Shown here in pieces: positions 33,463 through 41,560 of a DNA stretch of 64,000 bases. Position numbers and translations under genes: made by a program. Under the pieces are notes generated by a model. It was not told the origin of the DNA, ran no database searches, and saw only the letters and a list, made by a program, of their open reading frames with translations. Numbering within the stretch: the first letter of the stretch is position 1; every line of letters starts with the position of its first letter. This stretch comes from CBDCVY01 sp965223245 (GTDB lineage: Bacteria > Nitrospinota > Nitrospinia > Nitrospinales > Nitrospinaceae): contig CBDCVY010000013.1 in the NCBI GenBank assembly GCA_965223245.1, positions 186,001 through 250,000 of the forward strand, read 5' to 3'.

Positions 33463-33630
33463 TTAATCAAAATTATCGTCTTCTTCTTCATAATCCATGG
33501 CTAAAATGGAATCATTTTTTTCGCTGGTGTTTTGTGCACTATCCGGACTCGGAGTTAACGCACTACATCCGGAAAGAATTAGAATAGCTAAAATGAATCC
33601 TAATAACTCTAGCCGTAATGCTTTTTCCAT
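33463..33630 (-). CDS. Small lipoprotein (55 aa)
   Basis: GGAGGT lies 6 bases before the ATG at 33630. The product begins MEKALRLELLGFILAILILS, then the lipobox LSGC (Cys22), a Ser/Pro-rich segment and a strongly acidic end (MDYEEEDDNFD). The N-terminal pattern is that of a lipoprotein anchored by its diacylglyceryl-Cys, leaving a mature peptide of about 34 residues. It is too short for most gene callers. Function unknown; the acidic tail could bind cations or the neighbouring basic exported protein. Confidence 0.7.
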   Translation of the reverse strand: MEKALRLELLGFILAILILSGCSALTPSPDSAQNTSEKNDSILAMDYEEEDDNFD

Positions 33631-33915
33631 TTGACACCTCCATTCTTTAGAAGATAGAAAGCATTAAATTAATTATATAAATAATCTAAGGTTATCCCAA
33701 TAAAAACCAAATGCTTTTTTACGAAAATATAAAATTTTTAATTTTTTTTAACAAAAAGCGAAAGTTTCCCAAAACTTTTGTTAGAGAATTTAGTAAATTT
33801 TTATTCGAATCTAAAGTTTGGTTAATTTGAGATGGACAGAGAAATTTTTTAAATATTTTTTATTAGGGACTGATCTTGGAATAAACAGATATGATTGGTA
33901 AGGAATGCATTCTAT

Positions 33916-34593
33916 TTAGTTAAGCTCATTAATTTGATCTAAAAATTTTTGAGCAAATTCTTTGATCTGAGGATTCGAGTCAATTGACATTTGTACAAGA
34001 ATCTTTCGAACTTCCTCTTCTTCTGCACGATCTAGTAATTCTTCTAATGCGGATAACCGGACTTGAACATCAGGTCCTCTGAGAATGTAACATTTCAATT
34101 CAATTAATGAGGGATCTAGATTGTTTTGAAAAAGATTTTCCGCAGGAGAGCAGGAGTAAGAATTTGTTTCCGATGAATGAACTACGATTTTAAATCGGTT
34201 TTCTTTAAGGAATCTATTATTCTCATTGGAGGAATCTAGCTTCATTATTACATAAGATTCCCCTTCTAGAATTTGTTCAATCCCATCTTGAATCTGAAGA
34301 TTTTTAAAGTTTAAATTGATTTTTCTTTGAGGAGGAATTCCTTTAAAAGTGATGTTTACAGGAAAGACTTGTGATAATTTCAATAAAACTTCTATAAGAG
34401 ATGCATGTTCTACATCAGCGCTGATTCGGTTTTTATTTAGATGAATATCTATATAATCTTGGCTTTCTGCATGAGAAAGTGGAACCCATCCACCAAGCCC
34501 AATTACCCAAACCCAGATGGAGAGAGTGAATAAAAACCGATTAGTTAAAACTTTATTCTTAATTTTGTTTAAGACCATTTGAAAAAATCTCAC
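33916..34593 (-). CDS. Exported STN/secretin-N-like protein with HEAT-like C-terminus
   Basis: A 225-aa product from GTG 34593; an ATG at 34578 is also possible. A signal peptide (FLFTLSIWVWVIGLGGWVPLSHA) precedes a domain of ~70 residues (DIHLNKNRISADVEHASLIE, then LKLSQVFPVNITFKG and LQIQDGIEQIL), the STN / secretin-short pattern seen at the N-termini of secretins and TonB receptors. Residues ~170-225 are helical pairs like HEAT repeats (VQVRLSALEELLDRAEEEEV). A periplasmic protein-interaction role is likely; partner unknown. Palindromes precede it. Confidence 0.65.
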   Translation of the reverse strand: MRFFQMVLNKIKNKVLTNRFLFTLSIWVWVIGLGGWVPLSHAESQDYIDIHLNKNRISADVEHASLIEVLLKLSQVFPVNITFKGIPPQRKINLNFKNLQIQDGIEQILEGESYVIMKLDSSNENNRFLKENRFKIVVHSSETNSYSCSPAENLFQNNLDPSLIELKCYILRGPDVQVRLSALEELLDRAEEEEVRKILVQMSIDSNPQIKEFAQKFLDQINELN

Positions 34594-34594
34594 A

Positions 34595-34648
34595 GAATTG
34601 CAATTCGGAGAGTTATCTTAACGATCTATATAGATCGTTAAGATAACT
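34595..34648. repeat. Two adjacent perfect palindromes (12 bp and 38 bp)
   Basis: GAATTGCAATTC at 34595-34606 and a 38-bp perfect palindrome at 34611-34648 (19-bp arm beginning AGTTATCTTAACGATCTAT). They lie between the stop of the phytase-like gene (34663) and the start of the STN gene (34593). No T-run follows on either strand, so they may be a factor-independent pause or stabiliser, a terminator of unusual form, or operators of the STN gene. Confidence 0.8.
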
Positions 34649-34662
34649 TCGCGCGAAAGGAG

Positions 34663-36921
34663 TTACGGGTTGTTAATGTTTCCTATAGAAAAAAACTGTG
34701 TTTCCCCTAAAGCCTTATCTAAGCCGTCATTGTCTGTTACCACGAAGACTTGCCCGTCTTTTGCAATTGCGAGACCTTCAACTTTGTCCAAAACCCATCC
34801 TTTAGGCTTTTTAAGGTGCGGAAGTAAATCTTTCACAAGAGTTTTAGACACAATTGGAAATGGATTGCCTTGTGCTTTAGGGGTGATGCCATTAGTGGAA
34901 AACTCATAGACCTTTTTAACCACAGCTTTCGTTCCTTGTTGGTTATCTCTTTCAATAACCCAGAAAGTGTTGTTGTCTTTAGCAACGATTTCAGATAATC
35001 CAATCCAGGCATCTGCAGGCGGAGCATCCAAAGGATAGTGGAAAAATCGCCAACTTTTGGTGTCGGTTCTATATTCACCAATACGGACGAATCCTACTGG
35101 ATCGTCCTTCCATTCACGTTGAAAAGCGACATAAACTACTTCGGTATCGTCGTCCTTTGTAACAGCAACACCTTCAAAACCAAATCGAACCTGTTGGGAG
35201 TTTACAGAAGCTGGAAGTTCTATCTTTTCCAGAATGTTTCCGTTAACATCGGTTCGAATTAGAAGGTTCAATGTATCATCTTCACCTTTTCCTTCCGAGA
35301 CTAACCAGAAGCCACCCTCATGACGTTGAACAATACCTTCTAAATCAAAGTTTACTGTTTCACCGTTTTCTTTAAGAATGGTTTCTTTTTTGATTCGTGC
35401 GGGGGTTCTTTTGACATTCAAAGTGTAAATTCTAGAGTTGTTATAGAAACTGTCATGAACCGTGTAAAGTGTATTTCTTTTTTTCCTGTCGGCAGCAAGA
35501 CCTGAAAGTGCGCCCCAGGGAATGGGTAAAGAGGAAGTTTTATCGTATGTTGACTTAATGGTTGGATAAGCTGGTTTTTCCTTCATCAGTTTGTAGATAG
35601 TAATAATTGAACGAAAACCTTCATCTTCATCATCAACCTCCGCGGCAACCACAAACAGATTACGTTTAGGAATGGCTAATAGTCCTTCAGGCCCCACTCC
35701 GGTTGGAAGCAATTGAAGAAATTTGGGGCGGCGAAATAAATTTGCGCAATACACTGCGACAAAGTTTCCCCGTTCAGAGCCTACGAAAATAAATGTTTTG
35801 TTTCCGTATCGAGCGACCTCTATTCCTTCCGGTTCATTCCCTTTTTTTCCGGCACGGCCTTCCGGAAAGTGTCCGTGTTTTACAGCGATGTGATCAACGG
35901 TTTCATAAGATTCGAACTTTACAGTACCGGAAGGATTAAAAATAGAAAAACCTCGACTTCCACCGTTTAGGTCACCTTCATTCGCTGTAACCAAAAAGTA
36001 ATTATATAACCACGATACGGCATCAGGTTCCCGTGGCACATCATCCAGGTTGCTATTGAGTTCAATCAAATCATTTTCTTCGATGTCAATGTCTGCAAGA
36101 TTTACCGTGCCTAGACTAAATGACCGTAAAATTTTTCGGTTTTTCAGGTTAACCAAAACCATCGCATTATTTTCTTGGAGAGTGACCGCTGCGATATTAG
36201 CTCGATTGATGTCTACATATTCTGGTTCTGGGTCGCTTGGAAAATCGACTCCCGGTAAGCCGGTTAAATCCACTTTATGGGAAGTCCATTGCGTAGGAGC
36301 TCCCTTAGTTCGAACCACAATTAAAAATCCAGCTGGTAATTGTGGTAAGCCACCTTCTTCATTATTGACCACTATATCTTCATTCCGTTCATTTTCAATC
36401 GCTATAGCTGCATATTTGCGATCCGGGCTTACCGCAACGGAGTCAGGTTGTCCTTTTAGGTCTATTTGATGAATAATCATCTTTTGAGTTATATCCACTA
36501 TTGCTAAGTGACCAGAGGGATTTAAAAAGTCTGGAGAAGTATTGACTCCCACTAATGCCCACTGGCCGGAAACGGCAACTGATGTGGGTTCTCCCTGCAG
36601 GTCGACTGTACCATCTGGTTGCGGGTTTTTCGGATTTTTAATATCTATAAAACCGATTTTTTCAGTTTCACTGTCTGTATAAATAAGAGTGTTTCCATCT
36701 TCTGAAACTGCAACGATTTCCGCCACTGTTTCTAACTCTTCATGTGTATTTAAAAATACTGGGAAAGTAGCTATTCGGTTAAATGCAACCTGTGATTGGT
36801 TCCAACCTCTGCCATTTGGATGGTCAGCCCAAAGGTTGGAGGTTGATGCTAAAAATAAAATCATTAGACTTGAAAATGCGACCTTTAAGTTTCTGGCAAG
36901 TTTTTGCGATTTAACTGGCAT
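34663..36921 (-). CDS. Exported beta-propeller / phytase-like esterase family protein
   Basis: A 752-aa protein. A signal peptide (LKVAFSSLMILFLASTSNLWA) precedes YVTN/LVIVD-type propeller repeats across residues ~50-430 (VSEDGNTLIYTDSETEKIGF; SVAVSPDRKYAAIAIENER). The last ~300 residues match the 'phytase-like / esterase-like activity' domain (SGLAADRKKRNTLYTVHDSF; FDLEGIVQRHEGGFWLVSEG; FGFEGVAVTKDD). GGAGA before the ATG is good. The family has been linked to phosphate-ester release, and phoA lies nearby, so phosphorus scavenging is a reasonable inference; activity is not shown for this subfamily. Confidence 0.8.
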   Translation of the reverse strand: MPVKSQKLARNLKVAFSSLMILFLASTSNLWADHPNGRGWNQSQVAFNRIATFPVFLNTHEELETVAEIVAVSEDGNTLIYTDSETEKIGFIDIKNPKNPQPDGTVDLQGEPTSVAVSGQWALVGVNTSPDFLNPSGHLAIVDITQKMIIHQIDLKGQPDSVAVSPDRKYAAIAIENERNEDIVVNNEEGGLPQLPAGFLIVVRTKGAPTQWTSHKVDLTGLPGVDFPSDPEPEYVDINRANIAAVTLQENNAMVLVNLKNRKILRSFSLGTVNLADIDIEENDLIELNSNLDDVPREPDAVSWLYNYFLVTANEGDLNGGSRGFSIFNPSGTVKFESYETVDHIAVKHGHFPEGRAGKKGNEPEGIEVARYGNKTFIFVGSERGNFVAVYCANLFRRPKFLQLLPTGVGPEGLLAIPKRNLFVVAAEVDDEDEGFRSIITIYKLMKEKPAYPTIKSTYDKTSSLPIPWGALSGLAADRKKRNTLYTVHDSFYNNSRIYTLNVKRTPARIKKETILKENGETVNFDLEGIVQRHEGGFWLVSEGKGEDDTLNLLIRTDVNGNILEKIELPASVNSQQVRFGFEGVAVTKDDDTEVVYVAFQREWKDDPVGFVRIGEYRTDTKSWRFFHYPLDAPPADAWIGLSEIVAKDNNTFWVIERDNQQGTKAVVKKVYEFSTNGITPKAQGNPFPIVSKTLVKDLLPHLKKPKGWVLDKVEGLAIAKDGQVFVVTDNDGLDKALGETQFFSIGNINNP

Positions 36922-37262
36922 GGTTTCTCCTTATCTACTGTGAATTGATAGAAACTTTGCATTGAGAAAAGTTTTCTTATTTTCGAAAATAAGAAAACTC
37001 ACGCATCATTGTTTCTTTAGAAGATTGCCAGAACATTAAAATGGTGTGACTTGCTTTAGGTTAGATTTTGGCAAGGAAAAACTATAGGACTGGAGTACAA
37101 AAAAATCGGGCCAAAAGAGTGTCAACTAATCTTACAATCAATTATTGAGAGTTTAAAAAATCGCTAGCCGAAAAATAAAGCGAAAAGATATAGCTTTAGA
37201 TTGACAAACCTTGGGTTGACCCGATTTGTATATGAAGGTAGAGTTGTTGAGAAAGGAAAAGT
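36922..37262. promoter_or_regulatory. Intergenic region with 30-bp perfect palindrome
   Basis: A perfect palindrome at 36970-36999 (arm AGTTTTCTTATTTTC) lies ~50 bp upstream of the phytase-like gene's ATG and downstream of the last GAK-type gene. On the minus strand it runs into CTTTTCTC, so it could be a terminator for the operon, an operator for the phytase-like gene, or both. The remaining sequence shows no gene. Confidence 0.55.
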
Positions 37263-37556
37263 CTAATCGGCAACGGCTTCCTCTTCTGCGGGTTCCTCAG
37301 ACATGATTTTAAAATCTTTCTTTTCATCATCTTTGTCGTTACGCCAACTAAGTTCTAAAGAAAGCTTTTCTTTTCCTTTTTTTGAGGCCGCCTCAACTTC
37401 AAAGTCAACAAATTGTCCCGGGTGCAAAGTTACAAGGTTTTCTCCTTGCTGAATGCACAAGGTACCTGATTTAAGACTAGCCAAAAGATCTTCCAAATAG
37501 AAGGCAACTTTTTCCAATTCCATTTTTTGACTCATCGAAACTGATTTTTTTTCCAT
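37263..37556 (-). CDS. Amphi-Trp domain protein (second copy in operon)
   Basis: A 97-aa protein; the ATG at 37556 with GGAGAG upstream is preferred over TTG at 37568. The ~60-residue amphi-Trp core runs from KVAFYLEDLLASLKSG to KLSLELSWRN, where an amphipathic strand with invariant Trp ends the domain; an acidic tail follows (EEPAEEEAVAD). The function of this domain is unknown to me. It is found in haloarchaea and in 'GAK system' loci. It is the last gene of the operon, 23 bp after the HprK-related kinase. Confidence 0.8.
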   Translation of the reverse strand: MEKKSVSMSQKMELEKVAFYLEDLLASLKSGTLCIQQGENLVTLHPGQFVDFEVEAASKKGKEKLSLELSWRNDKDDEKKDFKIMSEEPAEEEAVAD

Positions 37557-37591
37557 AACACTCTCCAAATAATTGAGATTAAAATAAAAGA

Positions 37592-38680
37592 TTAACTAAA
37601 ACTATTTTCTAAGATATCAATACACACATCTGCGGCTTTATAAAAATCCACCCCGCCCCGGAATTCCATGACCATGCATCCGTTTAAATGTTCTAAGTAG
37701 TCGGAAGGGCCTTGTTTATGAATTTCAAGCGAATCTTCATTTTCGTAAAATAACCCTAACGATTTCATAAATGCTTGTAATAAGTCTACTCTTTCTGCAA
37801 GGTTTACTTGTTGGTACTCCATTTGGTTATTTTTTCTATCCCAATTCAGAATTACCAAACAGTTCATGTGAGATTCCAAGACAAATCGATTTTTCCCAAA
37901 ACATTGATCTAGAAATACATCATATTTATGTTCTAAGCTCCAAAGCTTGTCAGGAGGGAGAGTTCGAAATAGATTCTTGTCTTTTTCTGACATTACATTT
38001 TCTAGATTGAGATTATTTAAGGCAGTACCCGGATTAATTCTTGGAAGTTTGGCTACGCCATGCATTTGCAATCCGTCTAAATTTTTCTTGATTAGCAAAC
38101 GATCATTCGATACAAAATTACCGCCGCGACTTAAAATATGAAGAGCCAAAGTCGATTTTCCCATCCCGGAAAACCCTGCTAAAGCAAGACCTCGCCCATT
38201 CCATTCGATTCCTGCGGCATGGGCTAAAAGATAGCCCCGATCTACTAACCATTGAATATAGCGGTTGTTTACAAAATTAATTACCTGATTAGAATTTTTT
38301 ATAGAAGGACCAACTGCCCAATGATTCCCACCCCCAAAGATAAAATGCATTCCTGTCAGCCGTTTTCTAACGATACGCCCATCAGGTAGATCGGCGTATT
38401 CTTCTTTGATTTTGGTTTTTCCGGGATCAGGTTGCTTGATAATATAATCCACACCAAATTGAGGTTCCGGAGCTTCAATTGCTACCACTTGTATTTGTGG
38501 GGTGCCGGAAGAAACGATAAAGTCTCTATAATAAAACTCTAAATCTTTTAGTAATACTTCAGAGTTCGAGTGTACAGTTATAGGGCATTCTCCAAAAAGA
38601 AGATGAAGCTGATGAGGAGCTACAAAGTCCTTTTTTAGATTCTCTAATATTTCGGTTATTGTTAAAGTAGCATTTTTCAT
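37592..38680 (-). CDS. HprK-related kinase B (GAK system)
   Basis: A 362-aa protein. An HPr-kinase-like P-loop GFSGMGKS (169-176) is preceded by His154 (LLAHAAG) and followed by the Asp of SNDRLL (~193), the HPrK layout. N- and C-terminal parts are divergent, matching the HprK-related families that accompany peptide/ATP-grasp systems rather than carbon-catabolite HprK. No HPr gene is nearby. The start overlaps the ATP-grasp stop by 4 bp (ATGA). Likely it phosphorylates a small partner protein or metabolite of the operon; the two amphi-Trp proteins are the obvious candidates. Substrate not established. Confidence 0.82.
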   Translation of the reverse strand: MKNATLTITEILENLKKDFVAPHQLHLLFGECPITVHSNSEVLLKDLEFYYRDFIVSSGTPQIQVVAIEAPEPQFGVDYIIKQPDPGKTKIKEEYADLPDGRIVRKRLTGMHFIFGGGNHWAVGPSIKNSNQVINFVNNRYIQWLVDRGYLLAHAAGIEWNGRGLALAGFSGMGKSTLALHILSRGGNFVSNDRLLIKKNLDGLQMHGVAKLPRINPGTALNNLNLENVMSEKDKNLFRTLPPDKLWSLEHKYDVFLDQCFGKNRFVLESHMNCLVILNWDRKNNQMEYQQVNLAERVDLLQAFMKSLGLFYENEDSLEIHKQGPSDYLEHLNGCMVMEFRGGVDFYKAADVCIDILENSFS

Positions 38681-39561
38681 TTTTTAATTTTTTTGATTAT
38701 ATGATCCGCTAACAATCCAGCAGCATCCATTCCATATGCTTCCTCAAGGCCGCGAAATCCTCCAAACGCAGATACTTCAAATACCAGAGGACCTTCGGGA
38801 GTTTCAACGACATCCACACAAGTAAAGTCCAGAGAAAAGGAAGCCTGTGCTTTTTGAGCCAACCGGATCACTTTGTCTGAAGGTTTATAAGCTTCATACT
38901 TTCCACCCGAAATAGTAGTAGTGTTCCAAGATTCTTTGTGGGCGACTCTGGAGTAAGTTGCCAGATATTCACCACCCAAAAAAACGATTCCCAAGTCTCT
39001 TCCCGGAACAGGGACCATTTTTTGAATATAAATCACTTGGTGGCCGCTCTGTTTAAATTCTTCTACTTTTTTACGAACTTCAATAGAATTTTCAGCAACA
39101 ATCATTCCTCGGGCTTTAGAGGTATACAAAGGTTTTAAAATAGCCTTCTCATAATCCTTAATAGCCTGAACGGCTTGGTCAACATCCTCGGTGATTGTGG
39201 TTGGAGGCATGGGGATTCCATTTTTTCTTAATTGAATAGTGCAACTTAGGCGATCAAGTAAATTTTTCAAGCTATCAGGATTTGAGAAAACAAGCACACC
39301 TCCGTGAGATAAATAACTTAATATTTCTAAACGGTCTAATAGATCTGGAGTGTATTCGGCTCCCAATTTCTTTATCACCAGGCAATCAAATGTTGTTAAG
39401 TCAAGATCGTTAAAAAAAACTTGACCGGTTTGTAAATTAGTGGAAACTTTTTCCATATCGATTAGGCATTCGTATCGAGTGCGTTTACCAAATGCTTTTG
39501 CTAATTGAGTAGAAGAATGATTGCCTGGAATTCCAACTACACCAACTTTAATTTCGTTCAC
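38677..39561 (-). CDS. GAK-system ATP-grasp enzyme
   Basis: A 294-aa RimK-like ATP-grasp protein starting with GTG at 39561 (AAAGGA upstream). An N-terminal pre-ATP-grasp domain (VGVVGIPGNHSSTQLAKAFG) precedes the ATP-binding part (KAILKPLYTSKARGMIVAEN; VIYIQKMVPVPGRDLGIVFL), and the metal-binding end is FTCVDVVETPEGPLVFEVSAFG. Such enzymes ligate a carboxylate to an amine or thiol via acyl phosphate. The operon neighbours identify it as the 'grasp' of a GAK-type locus. The substrate is unknown; glutamate-tail or peptide ligation is one possibility. Confidence 0.85.
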   Translation of the reverse strand: MNEIKVGVVGIPGNHSSTQLAKAFGKRTRYECLIDMEKVSTNLQTGQVFFNDLDLTTFDCLVIKKLGAEYTPDLLDRLEILSYLSHGGVLVFSNPDSLKNLLDRLSCTIQLRKNGIPMPPTTITEDVDQAVQAIKDYEKAILKPLYTSKARGMIVAENSIEVRKKVEEFKQSGHQVIYIQKMVPVPGRDLGIVFLGGEYLATYSRVAHKESWNTTTISGGKYEAYKPSDKVIRLAQKAQASFSLDFTCVDVVETPEGPLVFEVSAFGGFRGLEEAYGMDAAGLLADHIIKKIKK

Positions 39562-39574
39562 GGGTGTTGTTCCT

Positions 39575-41230
39575 TTAGTAATAAAGTATCTCGCTTGGAA
39601 GATTAAAGTCTTTCCAAGGTTTCCCTTGATGATGGACCAGCTTTTCCAAAAGATATATAGCTCTTATTTTCATGGCTTCGGCAAACTCAATGTCGACCTC
39701 AAATCTTGTGGATGTGAACAGTGAGCGTGCCAGTCCTAATGCCAAACGAGCTTGGAAAGTTGAGTCGTCCCATTTATTTGAAATGCTTAGGCCAAAATTA
39801 TAAAAATAATTGATTGTTTGATTAATCCTATCGCGAATAGAAACATCGAAAACAGGTTGCCGAAAGTTTGAAACCAGGAAAACTGATAAGTCTTGAACAT
39901 AATCTTGATCATCTGATCGATAGAGATCAATAAAGTGTACGGTTTGGGCATTGCGATTGAAAAGAATATTATCAATATTGAAGTCACCATGAACATGAAC
40001 CTTGAATGGTGCATTTAATTCTTTTTCCAATTTTCTAGATTGAGTTATTAGAGTGTTAAGTGAAAATATTTCTCTCGATCCAATTCTTTTTTCCACAATT
40101 TCAAATTCCGGATGAACTTTGAAGATGTCATCTAATCTAGATTGAAGCTGTGAGATAAATCCAGCATTAATTTGCTCATCCTTTCGGGTTTTGGTCCAAA
40201 TTTCAGAAAGAGTCTTTCGGATGGAAACATGGACTTCATTTAGAAGTCCCTTGTTAGAACCTAGAATAATTTGAAGTAGCGTTTGACCATCTAAATATTC
40301 CAGTAAAATAGAAGCCTTCCTCTCGTTCTTATGAAAACTGTAAACCTTGGGTGGAAGACCGGGATGAATGTTTTCCCACAGTAGAATGCTTTCTCGCTCT
40401 TGTTCTAGTTTTTTAATTCTACCTTCTTTAAAAATAACTCTAGATTCACTGTCAGCTCGTGTTTCATCTTTAACTCGACTGATTTTGCAGCCTGATTTAG
40501 TTTCCCAATAGGACTGAATTGAAAGATTTGAGATTTCATTTTTTATGTTGTGACAGCCAATAGAATCCTCAAGAGCTTCATAATCATGAATTTTTAGTTT
40601 TTCTCCAATAATGGAAAAAATAATTGCTTCGCCAATATTTAAAATTGTATCTCCCATGCGTTCGAGATAATTCAAAACGAAAAGGATAGTTATAAGATCT
40701 CCCGCGTCCTGTCCTTTTTCCAAATCTTCAATGATCATTTTTAAATTGTCATTGAATAGCACGTCCGTATTAAATTCAGTTCGACAGATTTTTAAAGCCA
40801 GACTGATATCTTGGTTGAAAAAGGCTTTAGTTATTAAATTCAAACCAGTAAGGATTTCATCAAAAAAAAGTTTACATCGGAAATTTGATAGTATTTCTAG
40901 GTGTTTTAAATGGGAAACCTGGGAAACAATCCCAACAGCGTGATCTGCAAGGTGCTCTAGATTTGAACCGATAATATTAATTGCTCGAATGACATCAAGG
41001 CTTCTTTTGTCAAGTTCATGCTTGAGGTTTACATAAAAGCATTTATTTTCAATAACACTTTTAAGATTATCGATGTAATCGTCACGCGCATCGATTTTGG
41101 AAATAAGGTTTTGATTGGGTTTTTCAATTGCTTTTAAAGTATCTTCAACCTGTTTGGTAACCTCCAAGACCATCAGCTTGAAATTCTTGTCGATGCCTTT
41201 TCCGGTAATGACGTTTTCAACAAATTTCAT
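39575..41230 (-). CDS. PhoU domain fused to APH-type phosphotransferase
   Basis: A 551-aa protein from ATG 41230; a TTG at 41236 is less likely. Residues ~10-220 form a two-bundle PhoU domain with the metal-cluster motifs NLEHLADHAVG and YLERMGDTILN (E-x3-D). Residues ~270-550 are an aminoglycoside-phosphotransferase/choline-kinase fold with the Brenner motif HVHGDFNIDNILF (~412) and VHFIDLYRSD. PhoU links phosphate transport to PhoR signalling, so the fusion suggests a kinase controlled by phosphate status or metal. It overlaps neither neighbour by much (13 bp to the ATP-grasp gene). This fusion is the oddest part of the operon. Confidence 0.85.
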   Translation of the reverse strand: MKFVENVITGKGIDKNFKLMVLEVTKQVEDTLKAIEKPNQNLISKIDARDDYIDNLKSVIENKCFYVNLKHELDKRSLDVIRAINIIGSNLEHLADHAVGIVSQVSHLKHLEILSNFRCKLFFDEILTGLNLITKAFFNQDISLALKICRTEFNTDVLFNDNLKMIIEDLEKGQDAGDLITILFVLNYLERMGDTILNIGEAIIFSIIGEKLKIHDYEALEDSIGCHNIKNEISNLSIQSYWETKSGCKISRVKDETRADSESRVIFKEGRIKKLEQERESILLWENIHPGLPPKVYSFHKNERKASILLEYLDGQTLLQIILGSNKGLLNEVHVSIRKTLSEIWTKTRKDEQINAGFISQLQSRLDDIFKVHPEFEIVEKRIGSREIFSLNTLITQSRKLEKELNAPFKVHVHGDFNIDNILFNRNAQTVHFIDLYRSDDQDYVQDLSVFLVSNFRQPVFDVSIRDRINQTINYFYNFGLSISNKWDDSTFQARLALGLARSLFTSTRFEVDIEFAEAMKIRAIYLLEKLVHHQGKPWKDFNLPSEILYY

Positions 41231-41236
41231 GGGCAA

Positions 41237-41524
41237 TCACGATTTTTTTCCAGGCTTAATCTCAAGAATGTCGGAAGCGGCTTCTTTATTTTCCTTTTCT
41301 TGAGACCAGCTAATTTTAATTTCAAGTTTTACCTTCCTGTCTTTGCGCCTAGCTTTTACATCCAGTTTCATTAATCCATTGGGCTCTAAGATTAATTTTT
41401 TCTTTTTTGTCCCAAAGAGCAAACTTCCCCCTTTGATTCCCTCACCCAAAGCTTCTAAATACTTAACTATAGATTCAGGATCCTGGAGGGATTGATAGGC
41501 AAATTCGTTCCCTGACGAGGCCAT
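41237..41524 (-). CDS. Amphi-Trp domain protein (first copy in operon)
   Basis: A 95-aa protein. Core from DPESIVKYLEALGEGIKGGS to VKLEIKISWSQ, the amphipathic Trp-ending strand of the domain; charged tail after it. It resembles the 37263-37556 product (same length and layout) but the two are well diverged, so the duplication is old. It sits between the PHP gene (36 bp) and the PhoU-kinase gene (6 bp). Confidence 0.8.
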   Translation of the reverse strand: MASSGNEFAYQSLQDPESIVKYLEALGEGIKGGSLLFGTKKKKLILEPNGLMKLDVKARRKDRKVKLEIKISWSQEKENKEAASDILEIKPGKKS

Positions 41525-41560
41525 AGCACCTCTCCCTTAAAGATATTTTTAATAAACAAC

